From an uncultured Sphingobacteriales bacterium (GTDB lineage: Bacteria; Bacteroidota; Bacteroidia; Chitinophagales; Chitinophagaceae), in NCBI GenBank assembly GCA_937991535.1, contig CALKHN010000072.1, positions 41,709 through 105,708 on the forward strand: DNA of 64,000 nt, read 5' to 3'. A model generated the notes under the pieces. The model saw nothing but the letters and a program-made list of their open reading frames with translations, had not been told where the DNA came from and searched no databases. Made by a program: the position numbers and the translations under genes. The first letter of the stretch is position 1. Each line of letters begins with the position of its first letter. Positions 17,672-26,470 of the stretch are shown in pieces.

Positions 17672-18145
17672 ATGAAAATAATATTGTGTAGTGTTGGACA
17701 TGAAGATGATCCTTTATTAAAAAATAGTATCCAGGATTTTACTAAACGCATTGGCTATTACTACCCTGCGGAATGGAAGATCATTACACCCATTAAAAAA
17801 AAAACAGCCTTACCGGAAAAAATAGTAAAAGTAAAAGAGGCGGCTTTTGTACTGGAAAGCATAAAGAAAGACGACTTTCTGGTGGCATTGGATGAAAAGG
17901 GTACCATGCTCAGCTCGGTAAAGCTGGCCTCATGGCTGCAGGCAAGGGCCAACGAAAGTATAAAACAACTTGTGTTTTTAATTGGTGGATCATACGGGCT
18001 GGAGGAAACGGTACTGAGGCGGGCCAATTTTATATGGTCTTTTTCCCCGCTTACATTCCCGCATCAATTGATGCGGCTGATGCTGACCGAGCAGTTGTAT
18101 CGCGCCTGCACTATTATTAAAAATGAAAAATATCACCATGCATAA
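17672..18145 (+). CDS. rlmH: 23S rRNA (pseudouridine1915-N3)-methyltransferase
   Basis: SPOUT methyltransferase that N3-methylates pseudouridine 1915 in helix 69 of 23S rRNA. The frame is open from 17603, but the conserved start is MKIILCSVGH at 17672. That gives 157 residues, the standard RlmH length. SAM-binding knot motifs: LVALDEKGTMLSS, FLIGGSYGL, and the C-terminal TFPHQLMRLMLTEQLYRA followed by NEKYHH. All expected catalytic-knot residues are present. It is not functionally related to the capsule genes upstream. Confidence 0.96.
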   Translation: MKIILCSVGHEDDPLLKNSIQDFTKRIGYYYPAEWKIITPIKKKTALPEKIVKVKEAAFVLESIKKDDFLVALDEKGTMLSSVKLASWLQARANESIKQLVFLIGGSYGLEETVLRRANFIWSFSPLTFPHQLMRLMLTEQLYRACTIIKNEKYHHA

Positions 18146-18204
18146 TCCTAAAAAAGATAATTACGCTTTATAGGGTTTCCATTATCTTCAACAAAAGCCT
18201 CCTC

Positions 18205-18852
18205 ATGTCGGTAACACTTATTATCCTGATCACTACATGCATCATTTCAATTATTGCTTTTAAGAACCAGCGATTAATTGACGACCTTATTTTTTATCCG
18301 CCGGCGGTAACGGAAAGAAAACAGTATTACCGCTTTATTACCTGTGGCTTTATACACGCCAATGTACCGCACCTCGCTTTTAACATGTATTCCTTCTGGA
18401 TATTCGGGGAATATGTGGAAATACTCTTCATGACGGTATTTGGACCTGCCGGCCGGTGGTATTACCTGTTGATGTACATCACCTCCCTTGTAGTTTGTTT
18501 GCTGCCCACTTACTTTAAAAACAAAACCAATTATCATTACCGAAGTCTCGGCGCTTCCGGCGCCGTTTCCGCTGTTATATTCGCGTTTATTTTTCTTAAC
18601 CCGCTACAGGGAATCGGGCTTATTTTTTTACCAAGAGAGTTCATGATACCAGGCTTTATTTTTGGCTTTCTCTACCTGGTGCTTTCTTCTTATTTAGACA
18701 AAAAGGGCGGAGGTAATATTAATCACTCCGCGCATATATGGGGAGCTGTGTATGGCATTGTATTTCTGATAGCAACAGCATATCTTTTTTCGGGGAAGAA
18801 TTTATTGTCCGGGTTTCTGGAATCAATAAAATTATATCTGGGCAGATTTTAA
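18205..18852 (+). CDS. Rhomboid-family intramembrane serine protease
   Basis: A 215-residue polytopic protein with six hydrophobic segments. Catalytic dyad visible: S118 in GASG (116-119) and H177 in NHSAHIWG. The HANVPHLAFNMYSFWIFG loop (51-68) corresponds to the conserved HxxxHxxxN region that helps form the oxyanion hole. Cleaves membrane protein substrates; the substrate is unknown. Its last 21 bases overlap the convergent tilS gene. Confidence 0.9.
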   Translation: MSVTLIILITTCIISIIAFKNQRLIDDLIFYPPAVTERKQYYRFITCGFIHANVPHLAFNMYSFWIFGEYVEILFMTVFGPAGRWYYLLMYITSLVVCLLPTYFKNKTNYHYRSLGASGAVSAVIFAFIFLNPLQGIGLIFLPREFMIPGFIFGFLYLVLSSYLDKKGGGNINHSAHIWGAVYGIVFLIATAYLFSGKNLLSGFLESIKLYLGRF

Positions 18853-20196
18853 TGCTATTTTAAGCATTGTTCCCGTTGACGGTAATACCTTAAACCGGTC
18901 GTCAATCCTTTCATTCACTACCCACAAAATTTTTTTATCCATCTCAATAACCCAGACATTTTCCTTTTCAGTCAGCGACAATTTCTGATCAATAAAAAAT
19001 CTCGACAATTTCTTTTTCTTTTGCATTCCAAGCGGATAAAAATAATCGCCCGTTTTCCATTTACGCAACATTAGTGGAAATTCGATCCGTTTTAAATCTA
19101 AATACGCTATAGCAGGGGAAGCAGCCAATTCCGGTTTTTCTCCCCTCACCTCCCGGGTTGTTATTTTTAAATGTCCGCCTTCAAAAGCTACTTCTGTTTC
19201 ACCTTCCCGGATCAATATCACTTGCGTATCTGTTAACGGCAAGGGGGAAATGACCAGCCAGTTCCGGTTCCGGAGTATCCTATGGGTTGGCGACAGGATA
19301 AATTTTCCCGTTGCAGCACGTAAAAGCGCAATCGCATCGTTGGTTTGCTTTGGGGTAAACCCATATACCTTTATGATCTCAAAAAACACCGTTTTCAGAG
19401 GGATTACTTTAGAAAGCTTAAGCACAGGTATAAATACTTCACTGCCCCTTTCTTCCAGCAATTTTTTTTTGTGTGCTGTAATGGACTGAACATACAGTAG
19501 TTCGATTTCCCGGAAACGGTCAATATTGGCAATTATATTTTCCCGGGCAGACGGATATATTTCCTGAATAACCGGAAGTACCCTGTGCCGTAAATAATTC
19601 CGGGAATATTTATCCAAATCATTGCTCGAATCTTTTACAAAACTCACCTGCCTTTGCTTTGCAAAAGCGATCAAATCCTGTTTCCCGGCAAACAACAGGG
19701 GTCTTACAATTTTACCCGCCTGCGGCAGCATACCACTAATGCCTGCTATGCCTGTTCCCTTAAAAAAATTCATCAGCACTGTTTCTATATTATCATCGGC
19801 ATGATGGGCTGTAACGATATGCACCGATGTTCGTTCCCGGATCTCCAGTTCCGCTGCAAGTTCATAAAACCATTCATACCTCAATTCCCTCGCCGCTACC
19901 TGTATAGAAGTTCTATTTTGTAAAGCATATGCTTCTGTATTAAATCGCTTTAGAAATATTTCCTTCTCATATTGCTCAGCCAATCCTTTCACAAAATGCT
20001 CATCCCGCTCACTTTCCTCTCCTCTCAGCTGAAAATTACAATGGGCTATAATAAACCTTAGCTTTGCCAGGTAGCACAGTTCACATAAAACCACAGAATC
20101 CACACCCCCGCTTACTGCAAGCAACAGGAAACCGTGAGGGTGAAAAAGGTTTTCTTTTTCAGCATTCTTTTTAAATAATTGCAATAAATCATCCAT
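18832..20196 (-). CDS. tilS: tRNA(Ile)-lysidine synthetase
   Basis: A 454-residue N-type ATP pyrophosphatase that converts the wobble C of tRNA-Ile(CAU) to lysidine, an essential step for AUA decoding. The PP-loop is SGGVDS (29-34). The core contains HCNFQLRGEESERDE and VTAHHADDNIETVLMNFFKGTGIAGISGM; SNDLDKYSRNYLRH follows. The TilS C-terminal domain is recognisable at KWKTGDYFYPLGM and KKKLSRFFIDQK. Length matches the family. It is followed on the same strand by nothing nearby and preceded by the small TPR gene, 33 bases upstream. Confidence 0.96.
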   Translation of the reverse strand: MDDLLQLFKKNAEKENLFHPHGFLLLAVSGGVDSVVLCELCYLAKLRFIIAHCNFQLRGEESERDEHFVKGLAEQYEKEIFLKRFNTEAYALQNRTSIQVAARELRYEWFYELAAELEIRERTSVHIVTAHHADDNIETVLMNFFKGTGIAGISGMLPQAGKIVRPLLFAGKQDLIAFAKQRQVSFVKDSSNDLDKYSRNYLRHRVLPVIQEIYPSARENIIANIDRFREIELLYVQSITAHKKKLLEERGSEVFIPVLKLSKVIPLKTVFFEIIKVYGFTPKQTNDAIALLRAATGKFILSPTHRILRNRNWLVISPLPLTDTQVILIREGETEVAFEGGHLKITTREVRGEKPELAASPAIAYLDLKRIEFPLMLRKWKTGDYFYPLGMQKKKKLSRFFIDQKLSLTEKENVWVIEMDKKILWVVNERIDDRFKVLPSTGTMLKIALKSAQI

Positions 20197-20229
20197 AATT
20201 TCCTTTAAACCTCCTGGCGAAAATGCAGG

Positions 20230-20544
20230 TTATTCGTAATTCAGTTCTTCATAAGCGGCCTGTAATTCCTTAAACGCTCTTTGATTCCCCGACTTTAGTG
20301 TCGCGGCCATGCCTCTTTCATACCAATTTCCGGCGGCTTCGATATCTCCGGTACGCTCTAACAACTTAGCCAAATGATAGTAGGAGCCTTCATAATCAGG
20401 GTCATGCTCTAAAACACTCTCCAACAGCCTTCTTGCGTCGGTATCATTTTCTTTTTTAATGTATTCCAAAGCAAGCGCATGCTTTAAAAAACTATCATCA
20501 GCCGATTTTTCTAACAATAGCAATAATGAATCAATACGTTCCAA
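20230..20544 (-). CDS. Small tetratricopeptide-repeat protein
   Basis: A 104-residue soluble protein made of about two to three TPR units: ALEYIKKENDTDARRLLESV, then YEGSYYHLAKLLERTGDIEA and AGNWYERGMAATLKSG. No signal peptide. TPRs mediate protein-protein contacts; no partner can be named. It lies just upstream of tilS on the same strand with a 33-base gap, so the two are probably co-transcribed. Small TPR proteins beside tilS suggest only operon sharing, not function. Confidence 0.8.
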   Translation of the reverse strand: MERIDSLLLLLEKSADDSFLKHALALEYIKKENDTDARRLLESVLEHDPDYEGSYYHLAKLLERTGDIEAAGNWYERGMAATLKSGNQRAFKELQAAYEELNYE

Positions 20545-20777
20545 ATTTTTAAAATTTTAAAATTTTTGGACAATTTGAACAATAAACAAAATCTATCCTT
20601 AACACAGATTCACAATGGTTTATGACCTTTCAACTTAAAATCATCCTGTAAATCGTTTCAACAAATATCCTGATTTTTCATCTAAGTGAACGCTGATCCG
20701 ATGTTCTGCTCAATAATTTGCATGTTTTTTGCTTTGTAGGTGATTTATTTAATAATCTGACCAATCCCTGAATTGCT

Positions 20778-22619
20778 GTGAAAATACTTAGATCCCTTAT
20801 TTCCTGCTTATTCCTTTTAAATTGTTCAGTTTCCGCTCAGATAAATGCCGGGGATAGTCTAGCCTTAGTTGATTTATATTATAGCACCAATGGAGCTGGC
20901 TGGAAAAATAACACTAACTGGCTTAATAAAGAGGTAAGTGAATGGTTTGGTATTTCGGTAAGTGATAAGCGGGTTATTGGAATAAGCCTGGTTAATAATC
21001 ATTTAGAAGGGACTCTCCCTGCTTCCTTAGGAAACCTTACAGCGCTCACCGGCATCTTTTTAAGCAATAATAATATAAGTGGAACTATTCCGGCCACCTT
21101 AGGCGATTTGCCCGTACTTAATTACCTTCATCTGAGTAACAATAAGATAAACGATCATATTCCTGATGCGCTGGGTAATGTTAAACCCCTCCTGGAACTC
21201 CATTTAAGCCATAATAAATTAACCGGAACAATACCAGAATCACTACGCCGACTTACCAACCTTACAGAGCTGATGTTAGATCACAACCAGTTAACAGGTG
21301 AAATTTCTGCGGGGCTTGGCGATACCAGGATCAGAAGATTAGACTTTAGTTATAACCAACTCAGTGGCAGCATCCCTGAAAGATTAGGGAGAATCCGAAA
21401 TCTCAGGGAACTTAGATTAAACAATAATCAATTAACCGGTGAAATACCATCCGGACTGGCGCCTGTTATATGTTATTTATTTGATCTAAGCTCAAATAAT
21501 CTTACCGGAAGCATTCCTGCAGACCTGAGCAATAATAGCACTTTAGCTCATGTTAATCTCAGCAACAATGCATTGACAGGGCAAATTTCTTATTCTTTAG
21601 GTAATATGTCTGGATTGCAATCATTAGAACTCGACAGCAATCAACTCACCGGGATCATACCTTCTTCATTTAAATACCTGACCAGGCTTGTACATTTAAA
21701 CCTTACGAATAATCGCCTTTCGGGCAGTATTCCTGTCGGGTTGTGCAGCTTGCCTGATTTGCAGGTTTTACAGTTAAGCAATAACCAATTTACGTTTGAA
21801 GGGATGGAATGTGTAGGGAAAAAAAATAATATATCTTTATTTGCAAATTACACCTATCCTAATCAAAAAACGCTTACGCTTAATTATAGAAATACCGAGT
21901 TGTCGCTTACGGCGGGAGGAAATCTTGCAAATAATACCTACTACATTTATAAAGACAGTGTTTTACTGGAAACGCTTACAGGAGACTCTACTTTTGCAGT
22001 AGCGGAAGGAGGAAAATACTGGGTAGAAGTTACCAATGATCTGGCTGATCAATTGACCCTTTACAGCAATCAGCTTGATGTAAGCAGCAACATTATACTG
22101 CCGCTTAACTGGCTGGATTTTACTGCTGTGAATTGTTCAGACAATATTTGTTTGCGATGGGCTACTGAAAACGAACAAAATACGTCTCATTTTGAAATTG
22201 AAAGAAGTTCCGATGGAAAAAACTTTGAACAAATCGGAACCCGGGTGTCTGCAAATACACCTGCTAAACACAATTATGATGCAACAGATTATTCTCCTGC
22301 AAATGGTATCAATTTTTACCGGATTAAACAGGTAGATTTAGACGGGTTGTTTACATACAGTGATGTTGTGAGTGCAAGAATAAATACAAAGGGTGTATTA
22401 ACGATAGCTCCTAATCCAGCCAATAATTTCATAACGTTAAGAGGAATACTAAAAGCGGAAAAGGTAACCATTTATAGTACAACAGGGCAAATATTCAAAC
22501 AATGGCAAAATGTAAATGGGAACCAGGAATTGAATATCTCAGATCTTCAGCAAGGTATATATATGCTAAAAGTGCAGTATAGTAAAAAAGAAACAGTACA
22601 TAAACTGATAAAATTATAG
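20778..22619 (+). CDS. Secreted leucine-rich-repeat protein with a T9SS C-terminal sorting domain
   Basis: A 613-residue exported protein starting at GTG 20778 with a signal peptide ending CSVSAQ (residue 21). An N-terminal cap (GAGWKNNTNWLN, residues 39-50) resembles the plant LRR cap. About eleven LRRs of the plant-type pattern LxxNxLxGxIPxxL occupy roughly residues 70-340. These are followed by a beta-rich region (350-420) and an Ig-like domain starting ILPLNWLDFTAV. Last comes a type A sorting domain (IAPNPANNFITL to the end, KLIKL) that directs export through the type IX secretion system. Function is probably surface binding or adhesion; the ligand is unknown. Confidence 0.9.
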   Translation: MKILRSLISCLFLLNCSVSAQINAGDSLALVDLYYSTNGAGWKNNTNWLNKEVSEWFGISVSDKRVIGISLVNNHLEGTLPASLGNLTALTGIFLSNNNISGTIPATLGDLPVLNYLHLSNNKINDHIPDALGNVKPLLELHLSHNKLTGTIPESLRRLTNLTELMLDHNQLTGEISAGLGDTRIRRLDFSYNQLSGSIPERLGRIRNLRELRLNNNQLTGEIPSGLAPVICYLFDLSSNNLTGSIPADLSNNSTLAHVNLSNNALTGQISYSLGNMSGLQSLELDSNQLTGIIPSSFKYLTRLVHLNLTNNRLSGSIPVGLCSLPDLQVLQLSNNQFTFEGMECVGKKNNISLFANYTYPNQKTLTLNYRNTELSLTAGGNLANNTYYIYKDSVLLETLTGDSTFAVAEGGKYWVEVTNDLADQLTLYSNQLDVSSNIILPLNWLDFTAVNCSDNICLRWATENEQNTSHFEIERSSDGKNFEQIGTRVSANTPAKHNYDATDYSPANGINFYRIKQVDLDGLFTYSDVVSARINTKGVLTIAPNPANNFITLRGILKAEKVTIYSTTGQIFKQWQNVNGNQELNISDLQQGIYMLKVQYSKKETVHKLIKL

Positions 22620-22725
22620 CGAATTAACTTCTCCAGGTCCGCTTAGCATAACCTTTTTATAATTCGAAGCGCTTTGCCGGGCAAAAACAATTTCTAAAAT
22701 TTTTCCGGAATCCTAAATCACTTGT

Positions 22726-22733
22726 TATATTTG
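22726..22733 (+). promoter_or_regulatory. Bacteroidota -7 promoter box upstream of etfBA
   Basis: TATATTTG matches the Bacteroidota sigma-A -7 consensus TAnnTTTG exactly and is followed by C. No clear TTG is seen at the -33 position. Transcription would start near 22740, giving a 5' leader of about 115 bases before etfB. Confidence 0.5.
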
Positions 22734-22763
22734 CATCATAAAAATGGTTGCATAAACAACTTT

Positions 22764-22841
22764 ATGGAAGTATTATACAACTCCCAATGGGTTGTTTCTT
22801 ATATTATTCAGATTTCTGAAGTGGTTATCTGGCTAAAATAA
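22764..22841 (+). CDS. Possible 25-residue leader ORF ahead of etfB
   Basis: ATG 22764 to TAA 22841 encodes 25 residues, hydrophobic and Trp-containing (MEVLYNSQWVV then SYIIQISEVVIWLK). It lies in the predicted etfBA leader and ends 13 bases before the etfB ATG. It could be a chance ORF, a membrane microprotein or a leader peptide. No attenuator-like hairpin was recognised. Confidence 0.25.
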   Translation: MEVLYNSQWVVSYIIQISEVVIWLK

Positions 22842-22854
22842 AAATCAACAACAG

Positions 22855-23598
22855 ATGAAAATACTAGTTTGTATCAGCAAATCTCCCGATACTACATCAA
22901 AAATTGCTTTCACCGATAACAATACCCAATTTGCTACTGCAGGCGTACAATGGATCATTAATCCGTATGACGAGTGGTATGCTTTGGTGAGAGCCATTGA
23001 ACTCAAAGAAAAAGACAGCGCGGTTGTGCTGCACCTTGTAACCGTGGCAGGCGCAGATACGGAACCTGTTATTCGCAAAGCCCTGGCGTTAGGCGGCGAT
23101 GAAGCCATTCGCGTAAACGCCGATAGCCAGGATAGCTTTTATATTGCCTCACAAATAGCCGAAATAGCCAGGCAGGGCGGTTACGACCTTGTGTTTACGG
23201 GCAAGGAAACCATTGATTATAACGGGTCTTCTGTTGGTGGTATGGTAGCAGAATTGCTGAGTTTCCCCTATGTTGCCCTGGCAACCCATTTTGAATTAAA
23301 TGGAACTACGGCAACCATTACCCGCGAAATTGAGGGTGGAGAGGAAGTATGTGAAGTAAGTACCCCTGTGGTAGTAAGCTGCCAAAAGGGGATGGCGGAA
23401 GCGAGGATACCGAATATGCGGGGTATTATGGCTGCCAGAACCAAACCGCTGAAAGTAATGGAACCAGTAGCGGCAGATAGCCTAACCAGCATTGTAAATT
23501 TTGAGTTGCCTCCCGCAAAAGCGGGCGTAAAGCTCATACCCGCGGATAATCCGGGTGAACTGGTAAGATTGCTGCATGAAGAAGCGAAGGTGATTTAA
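22855..23598 (+). CDS. etfB: Electron transfer flavoprotein beta subunit
   Basis: A 247-residue beta subunit of the ETF heterodimer, which accepts electrons from acyl-CoA and other flavin dehydrogenases and passes them to the quinone pool. Family features: KILVCISKSPDT at the start, QWIINPYDEWYALVRAIEL, LALGGDEAIRVNAD, the signature VFTGKETIDYNGSSVGGMVAELL, and SCQKGMAEARIPNMRGIMAA near the end. AMP-binding region intact. The alpha subunit follows after 47 bases and both share the promoter at 22726. Confidence 0.96.
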   Translation: MKILVCISKSPDTTSKIAFTDNNTQFATAGVQWIINPYDEWYALVRAIELKEKDSAVVLHLVTVAGADTEPVIRKALALGGDEAIRVNADSQDSFYIASQIAEIARQGGYDLVFTGKETIDYNGSSVGGMVAELLSFPYVALATHFELNGTTATITREIEGGEEVCEVSTPVVVSCQKGMAEARIPNMRGIMAARTKPLKVMEPVAADSLTSIVNFELPPAKAGVKLIPADNPGELVRLLHEEAKVI

Positions 23599-23645
23599 AC
23601 ACTCCAGCCCTACTAAATTTCAAATTTAAAATCTCAAGTTTACGT

Positions 23646-24608
23646 ATGTCAGTACTCATATTTATAGATCAGTCGGAAGGGTATATTAAAAAGGCATCGG
23701 TGGAAGCTTTGTGCTACGGTTCAACACTTGCCAAACAGTTGGGCATGCATGCGGAAGGCATTGTATTGGGTTCCCTGCAAGATGATCTGCCGGCACTGGG
23801 TCAATACGGGGTAGAAAAAATACATCATGTCTCCGACCCCGCACTGGATCACCCGGATGCACAGGTATTTACAAATGTAATAGCACAGGCAGTGCAGGCA
23901 ACAGGCGCCAAAATAATCGTATTCTCCAATAACGCAGATGGCAAAACAATTGCCCCGCCTTTATCGGCCCATTTAAAAGCAGCTCTGGTAACAGGTGCTG
24001 TAGCGCTTCCTGAACTTGCTAACGGATTCGTTGTAAAAAAATCGGTGTTTTCAGGAAAGGCTTTTGCCAATATAGCCCTGAATACTGAGATCAAGATCAT
24101 TACGCTAAATGCCAATTCATTTCCCGCAACAGTTTTGGGTGATGCAACAGCAGAAATTATTCCGTTTAAGGCAACTATAGATGCAACCAAAGTAAAGATT
24201 ATATCAACCAATAAGGTGAAAGGAGAAGTGGTTTTGAGTGAAGCGGAAGTTGTAGTAAGCGGAGGACGGGGGTTAAAAGGACCGGAAAACTGGGGTATGA
24301 TTGAGGAACTGGCTAAACTGCTGGGCGCCGCTACCGCATGCAGCCGCCCGGTTGCGGATGCACACTGGCGTCCGCATCACGAGCATGTAGGACAAACAGG
24401 ATTGGCCATAGCGCCCAATTTATATATTGCTATTGGTATTTCGGGCGCCATACAACATTTGGCAGGCGTGAACAGAAGTAAAACAATTGTTGTTATTAAT
24501 AAAGACCCCGAAGCGCCCTTTTTTAAGGCTGCCGATTATGGAATTGTTGGTGATGCTTTTGAAGTATTGCCTAAAATAATAGAAGAAGTTAAAAAGTTAA
24601 AGGCCTAA
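23646..24608 (+). CDS. etfA: Electron transfer flavoprotein alpha subunit
   Basis: A 320-residue alpha subunit carrying FAD. The C-terminal FAD domain shows SGGRGLKGPENWGMIEELA, ACSRPVADAHWRPHHEHVGQTG, the IGISGAIQHLAGV motif and INKDPEAPFFKAADYGIVGD, all standard for EtfA. The N-terminal alpha/beta domain pairs with EtfB. In Chitinophagia this pair serves beta-oxidation. The operon ends with a strong hairpin terminator 30 bases after the stop. Confidence 0.96.
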   Translation: MSVLIFIDQSEGYIKKASVEALCYGSTLAKQLGMHAEGIVLGSLQDDLPALGQYGVEKIHHVSDPALDHPDAQVFTNVIAQAVQATGAKIIVFSNNADGKTIAPPLSAHLKAALVTGAVALPELANGFVVKKSVFSGKAFANIALNTEIKIITLNANSFPATVLGDATAEIIPFKATIDATKVKIISTNKVKGEVVLSEAEVVVSGGRGLKGPENWGMIEELAKLLGAATACSRPVADAHWRPHHEHVGQTGLAIAPNLYIAIGISGAIQHLAGVNRSKTIVVINKDPEAPFFKAADYGIVGDAFEVLPKIIEEVKKLKA

Positions 24609-24637
24609 CATGAGAAAACAGGTTCCTTCACACCAAA

Positions 24638-24668
24638 CCGCCCCAATTTAAAACGGGGCGGCTTTTTA
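24638..24668 (+). terminator. Rho-independent terminator after etfBA
   Basis: CCGCCCC (24638-24644) pairs with GGGGCGG (24655-24661) around an AT-rich loop. It is followed by C and a run of five T (24663-24667). Placed directly downstream of etfA, so it ends the etfBA transcript. Confidence 0.88.
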
Positions 24669-24725
24669 TTTTATGCCTGACGGGATTATGCGTTTTACAA
24701 AATTCCTGTACATTCGCAACAGATT

Positions 24726-25322
24726 ATGAAGAAAATAGAACTGGAAATAGTAGCACTTTCGCACAGTATTACTCAAACACATTCTTATGCCGTTGTACTG
24801 GGCGAAACAAACGGGTTGAGGCGCCTGCCCATTGTAATCGGCGGGTTTGAAGCCCAGGCCATTGCCGTAGCCTTGGAAAGAATGCAGCCGAGCAGGCCGC
24901 TAACGCACGACCTGATGAAAAACTTTATGATGGCATTTAATGTGGAACTTCATGAAATTATCATCAGCGATCTGCAGGAAGGTATATTTTATTCGAAACT
25001 TGTATGCAGCAATGAGCACGATACAGTTGAAATAGATTCCCGCACTTCCGATGCTTTGGCATTGGCGGTTCGTTTTGGATGCCCTATTTATACGTATGAA
25101 CATATTCTGGAAAGCGCGGGTATACTAATGGAAGATTCAGGCAAAAAGAAAAAGCCGGAAGAAGAGCAACAATTGGTGAGAGAAACCGGTTCAAAGGATG
25201 ACCTGAAAGGCATGTCATTAGAAGAACTTAACCAGTTACTGGGTGAAGTGCTTGAACAGGAAGACTACCTCAGAGCAATTGCCATCCGCGACGAAATCAA
25301 TCGCAGGAAAAAGAAATATTAG
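24726..25322 (+). CDS. Bifunctional nuclease family protein (BFN/DUF151) with UVR-like C-terminus
   Basis: A 198-residue protein. Residues 1-130 form the BFN domain: LPIVIGGFEAQAIAVALE and PLTHDLMKNFMMAFNVELHEI are diagnostic, as is DSRTSDALALAVRFGCPIYT. A linker rich in Lys/Glu leads to a C-terminal UVR-type helical hairpin (SLEELNQLLGEVLEQEDYLRA, IAIRDEINRRKKK). BFN members are described as nucleases with both DNase and RNase activity; role in this organism unknown. The upstream TACATTCGC is one base off the -7 consensus. Confidence 0.9.
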   Translation: MKKIELEIVALSHSITQTHSYAVVLGETNGLRRLPIVIGGFEAQAIAVALERMQPSRPLTHDLMKNFMMAFNVELHEIIISDLQEGIFYSKLVCSNEHDTVEIDSRTSDALALAVRFGCPIYTYEHILESAGILMEDSGKKKKPEEEQQLVRETGSKDDLKGMSLEELNQLLGEVLEQEDYLRAIAIRDEINRRKKKY

Positions 25323-25353
25323 TTAGCCATATCCTTTCAAACTATAATCTGCC

Positions 25354-26184
25354 GTGGTTCTTTTTCCCAATTGCAAAATTAATTTAGGACTTAACATCGT
25401 TTCCAAAAGGGCGGACACCTATCATAATATAGAAACCGCTTTTTATCCGCTGAACTGGTGTGATGCGGTGGAAATAATACCAGCTTTTGACAATAATGTT
25501 CTTTCTCCTTTCGTACATTTTACACAGTCGGGCCTATCCATACCTGTAAAAGAGGCAGACAATATATGTTTGAAAGCATACCACCTGTTAAAAAAAGATT
25601 TTCCCGCAATTCCTGCTATTAATATGCACCTGCACAAAACAATTCCTGCAGGTGCTGGACTGGGCGGCGGGTCTTCTAACGGGGCGTTTACTTTACTGTT
25701 GATTAATAAAAAATTCAATCTTAACCTGTCTGCAGGGCAACTTACCGCATATGCATTGAAATTGGGGAGCGACTGCCCTTTTTTTATATTCAACGCCCCC
25801 TGTTATGCAACCGGCCGGGGGGAAGAAATGGAACCTTTGGCACTTGACCTTTCCACTTATTCATTTTTGATCGTATATCCGGCAATCCATATCAATACCG
25901 CCTGGGCATTCTCTCAAACCACGGCAGCCCATCCCCAAAAACGCATTAAAACCATTGTTCAGCAGCCTGTTGAAACATGGAAAGAGGAGTTGGTGAATGA
26001 TTTTGAACTGCCTGTATTCAGTCAATATCCTGAAATAGAAAATGTAAAAAAAAATCTTTATGCCAATGGTGCTTTATATGCATCCCTGTCGGGAAGCGGA
26101 TCATCGGTATATGGTATATTCAGAAAAAACAATTTGCCAGTATTGAAATGGGATAAAAATTATACGCAAAAGGCAATGCCATAA
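25354..26184 (+). CDS. ispE: 4-diphosphocytidyl-2-C-methyl-D-erythritol kinase
   Basis: GHMP kinase of 276 residues that phosphorylates CDP-methylerythritol in the MEP isoprenoid pathway. It starts with GTG 25354: the N-terminal FPNCKINLGLNIVSKRADTY holds the substrate Lys and is the expected beginning. The ATP loop is PAGAGLGGGSSN at about 98-109, and SGSGSSVYGIF is near the C-terminus. Length agrees with the family. It lies 31 bases after the bifunctional nuclease gene, so the two may be co-transcribed. Confidence 0.95.
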   Translation: MVLFPNCKINLGLNIVSKRADTYHNIETAFYPLNWCDAVEIIPAFDNNVLSPFVHFTQSGLSIPVKEADNICLKAYHLLKKDFPAIPAINMHLHKTIPAGAGLGGGSSNGAFTLLLINKKFNLNLSAGQLTAYALKLGSDCPFFIFNAPCYATGRGEEMEPLALDLSTYSFLIVYPAIHINTAWAFSQTTAAHPQKRIKTIVQQPVETWKEELVNDFELPVFSQYPEIENVKKNLYANGALYASLSGSGSSVYGIFRKNNLPVLKWDKNYTQKAMP

Positions 26185-26470
26185 GCAATGCCGGCCATTC
26201 AGCCAATATTGGGATATATTCCGGCAATGATAAAATTTTTCCCGCGCATATTTCAAATTGTAATTGTACCTTGCATTACAATTCATTGCTATCATAACCC
26301 GGGCATACATATTATCCTTTCTCGATCGTAATCTCGACTTTCTCGATCATCAGTAGTTTTACTGCTATCTTACTCAGTTAACAATTTTGTTGCTGATTGC
26401 GGCCTGCATCTGTTGCAAATTTCTAAATTATTCATTTCAATTGTTTTAAAAATCTTAAAGCAGTATTATT

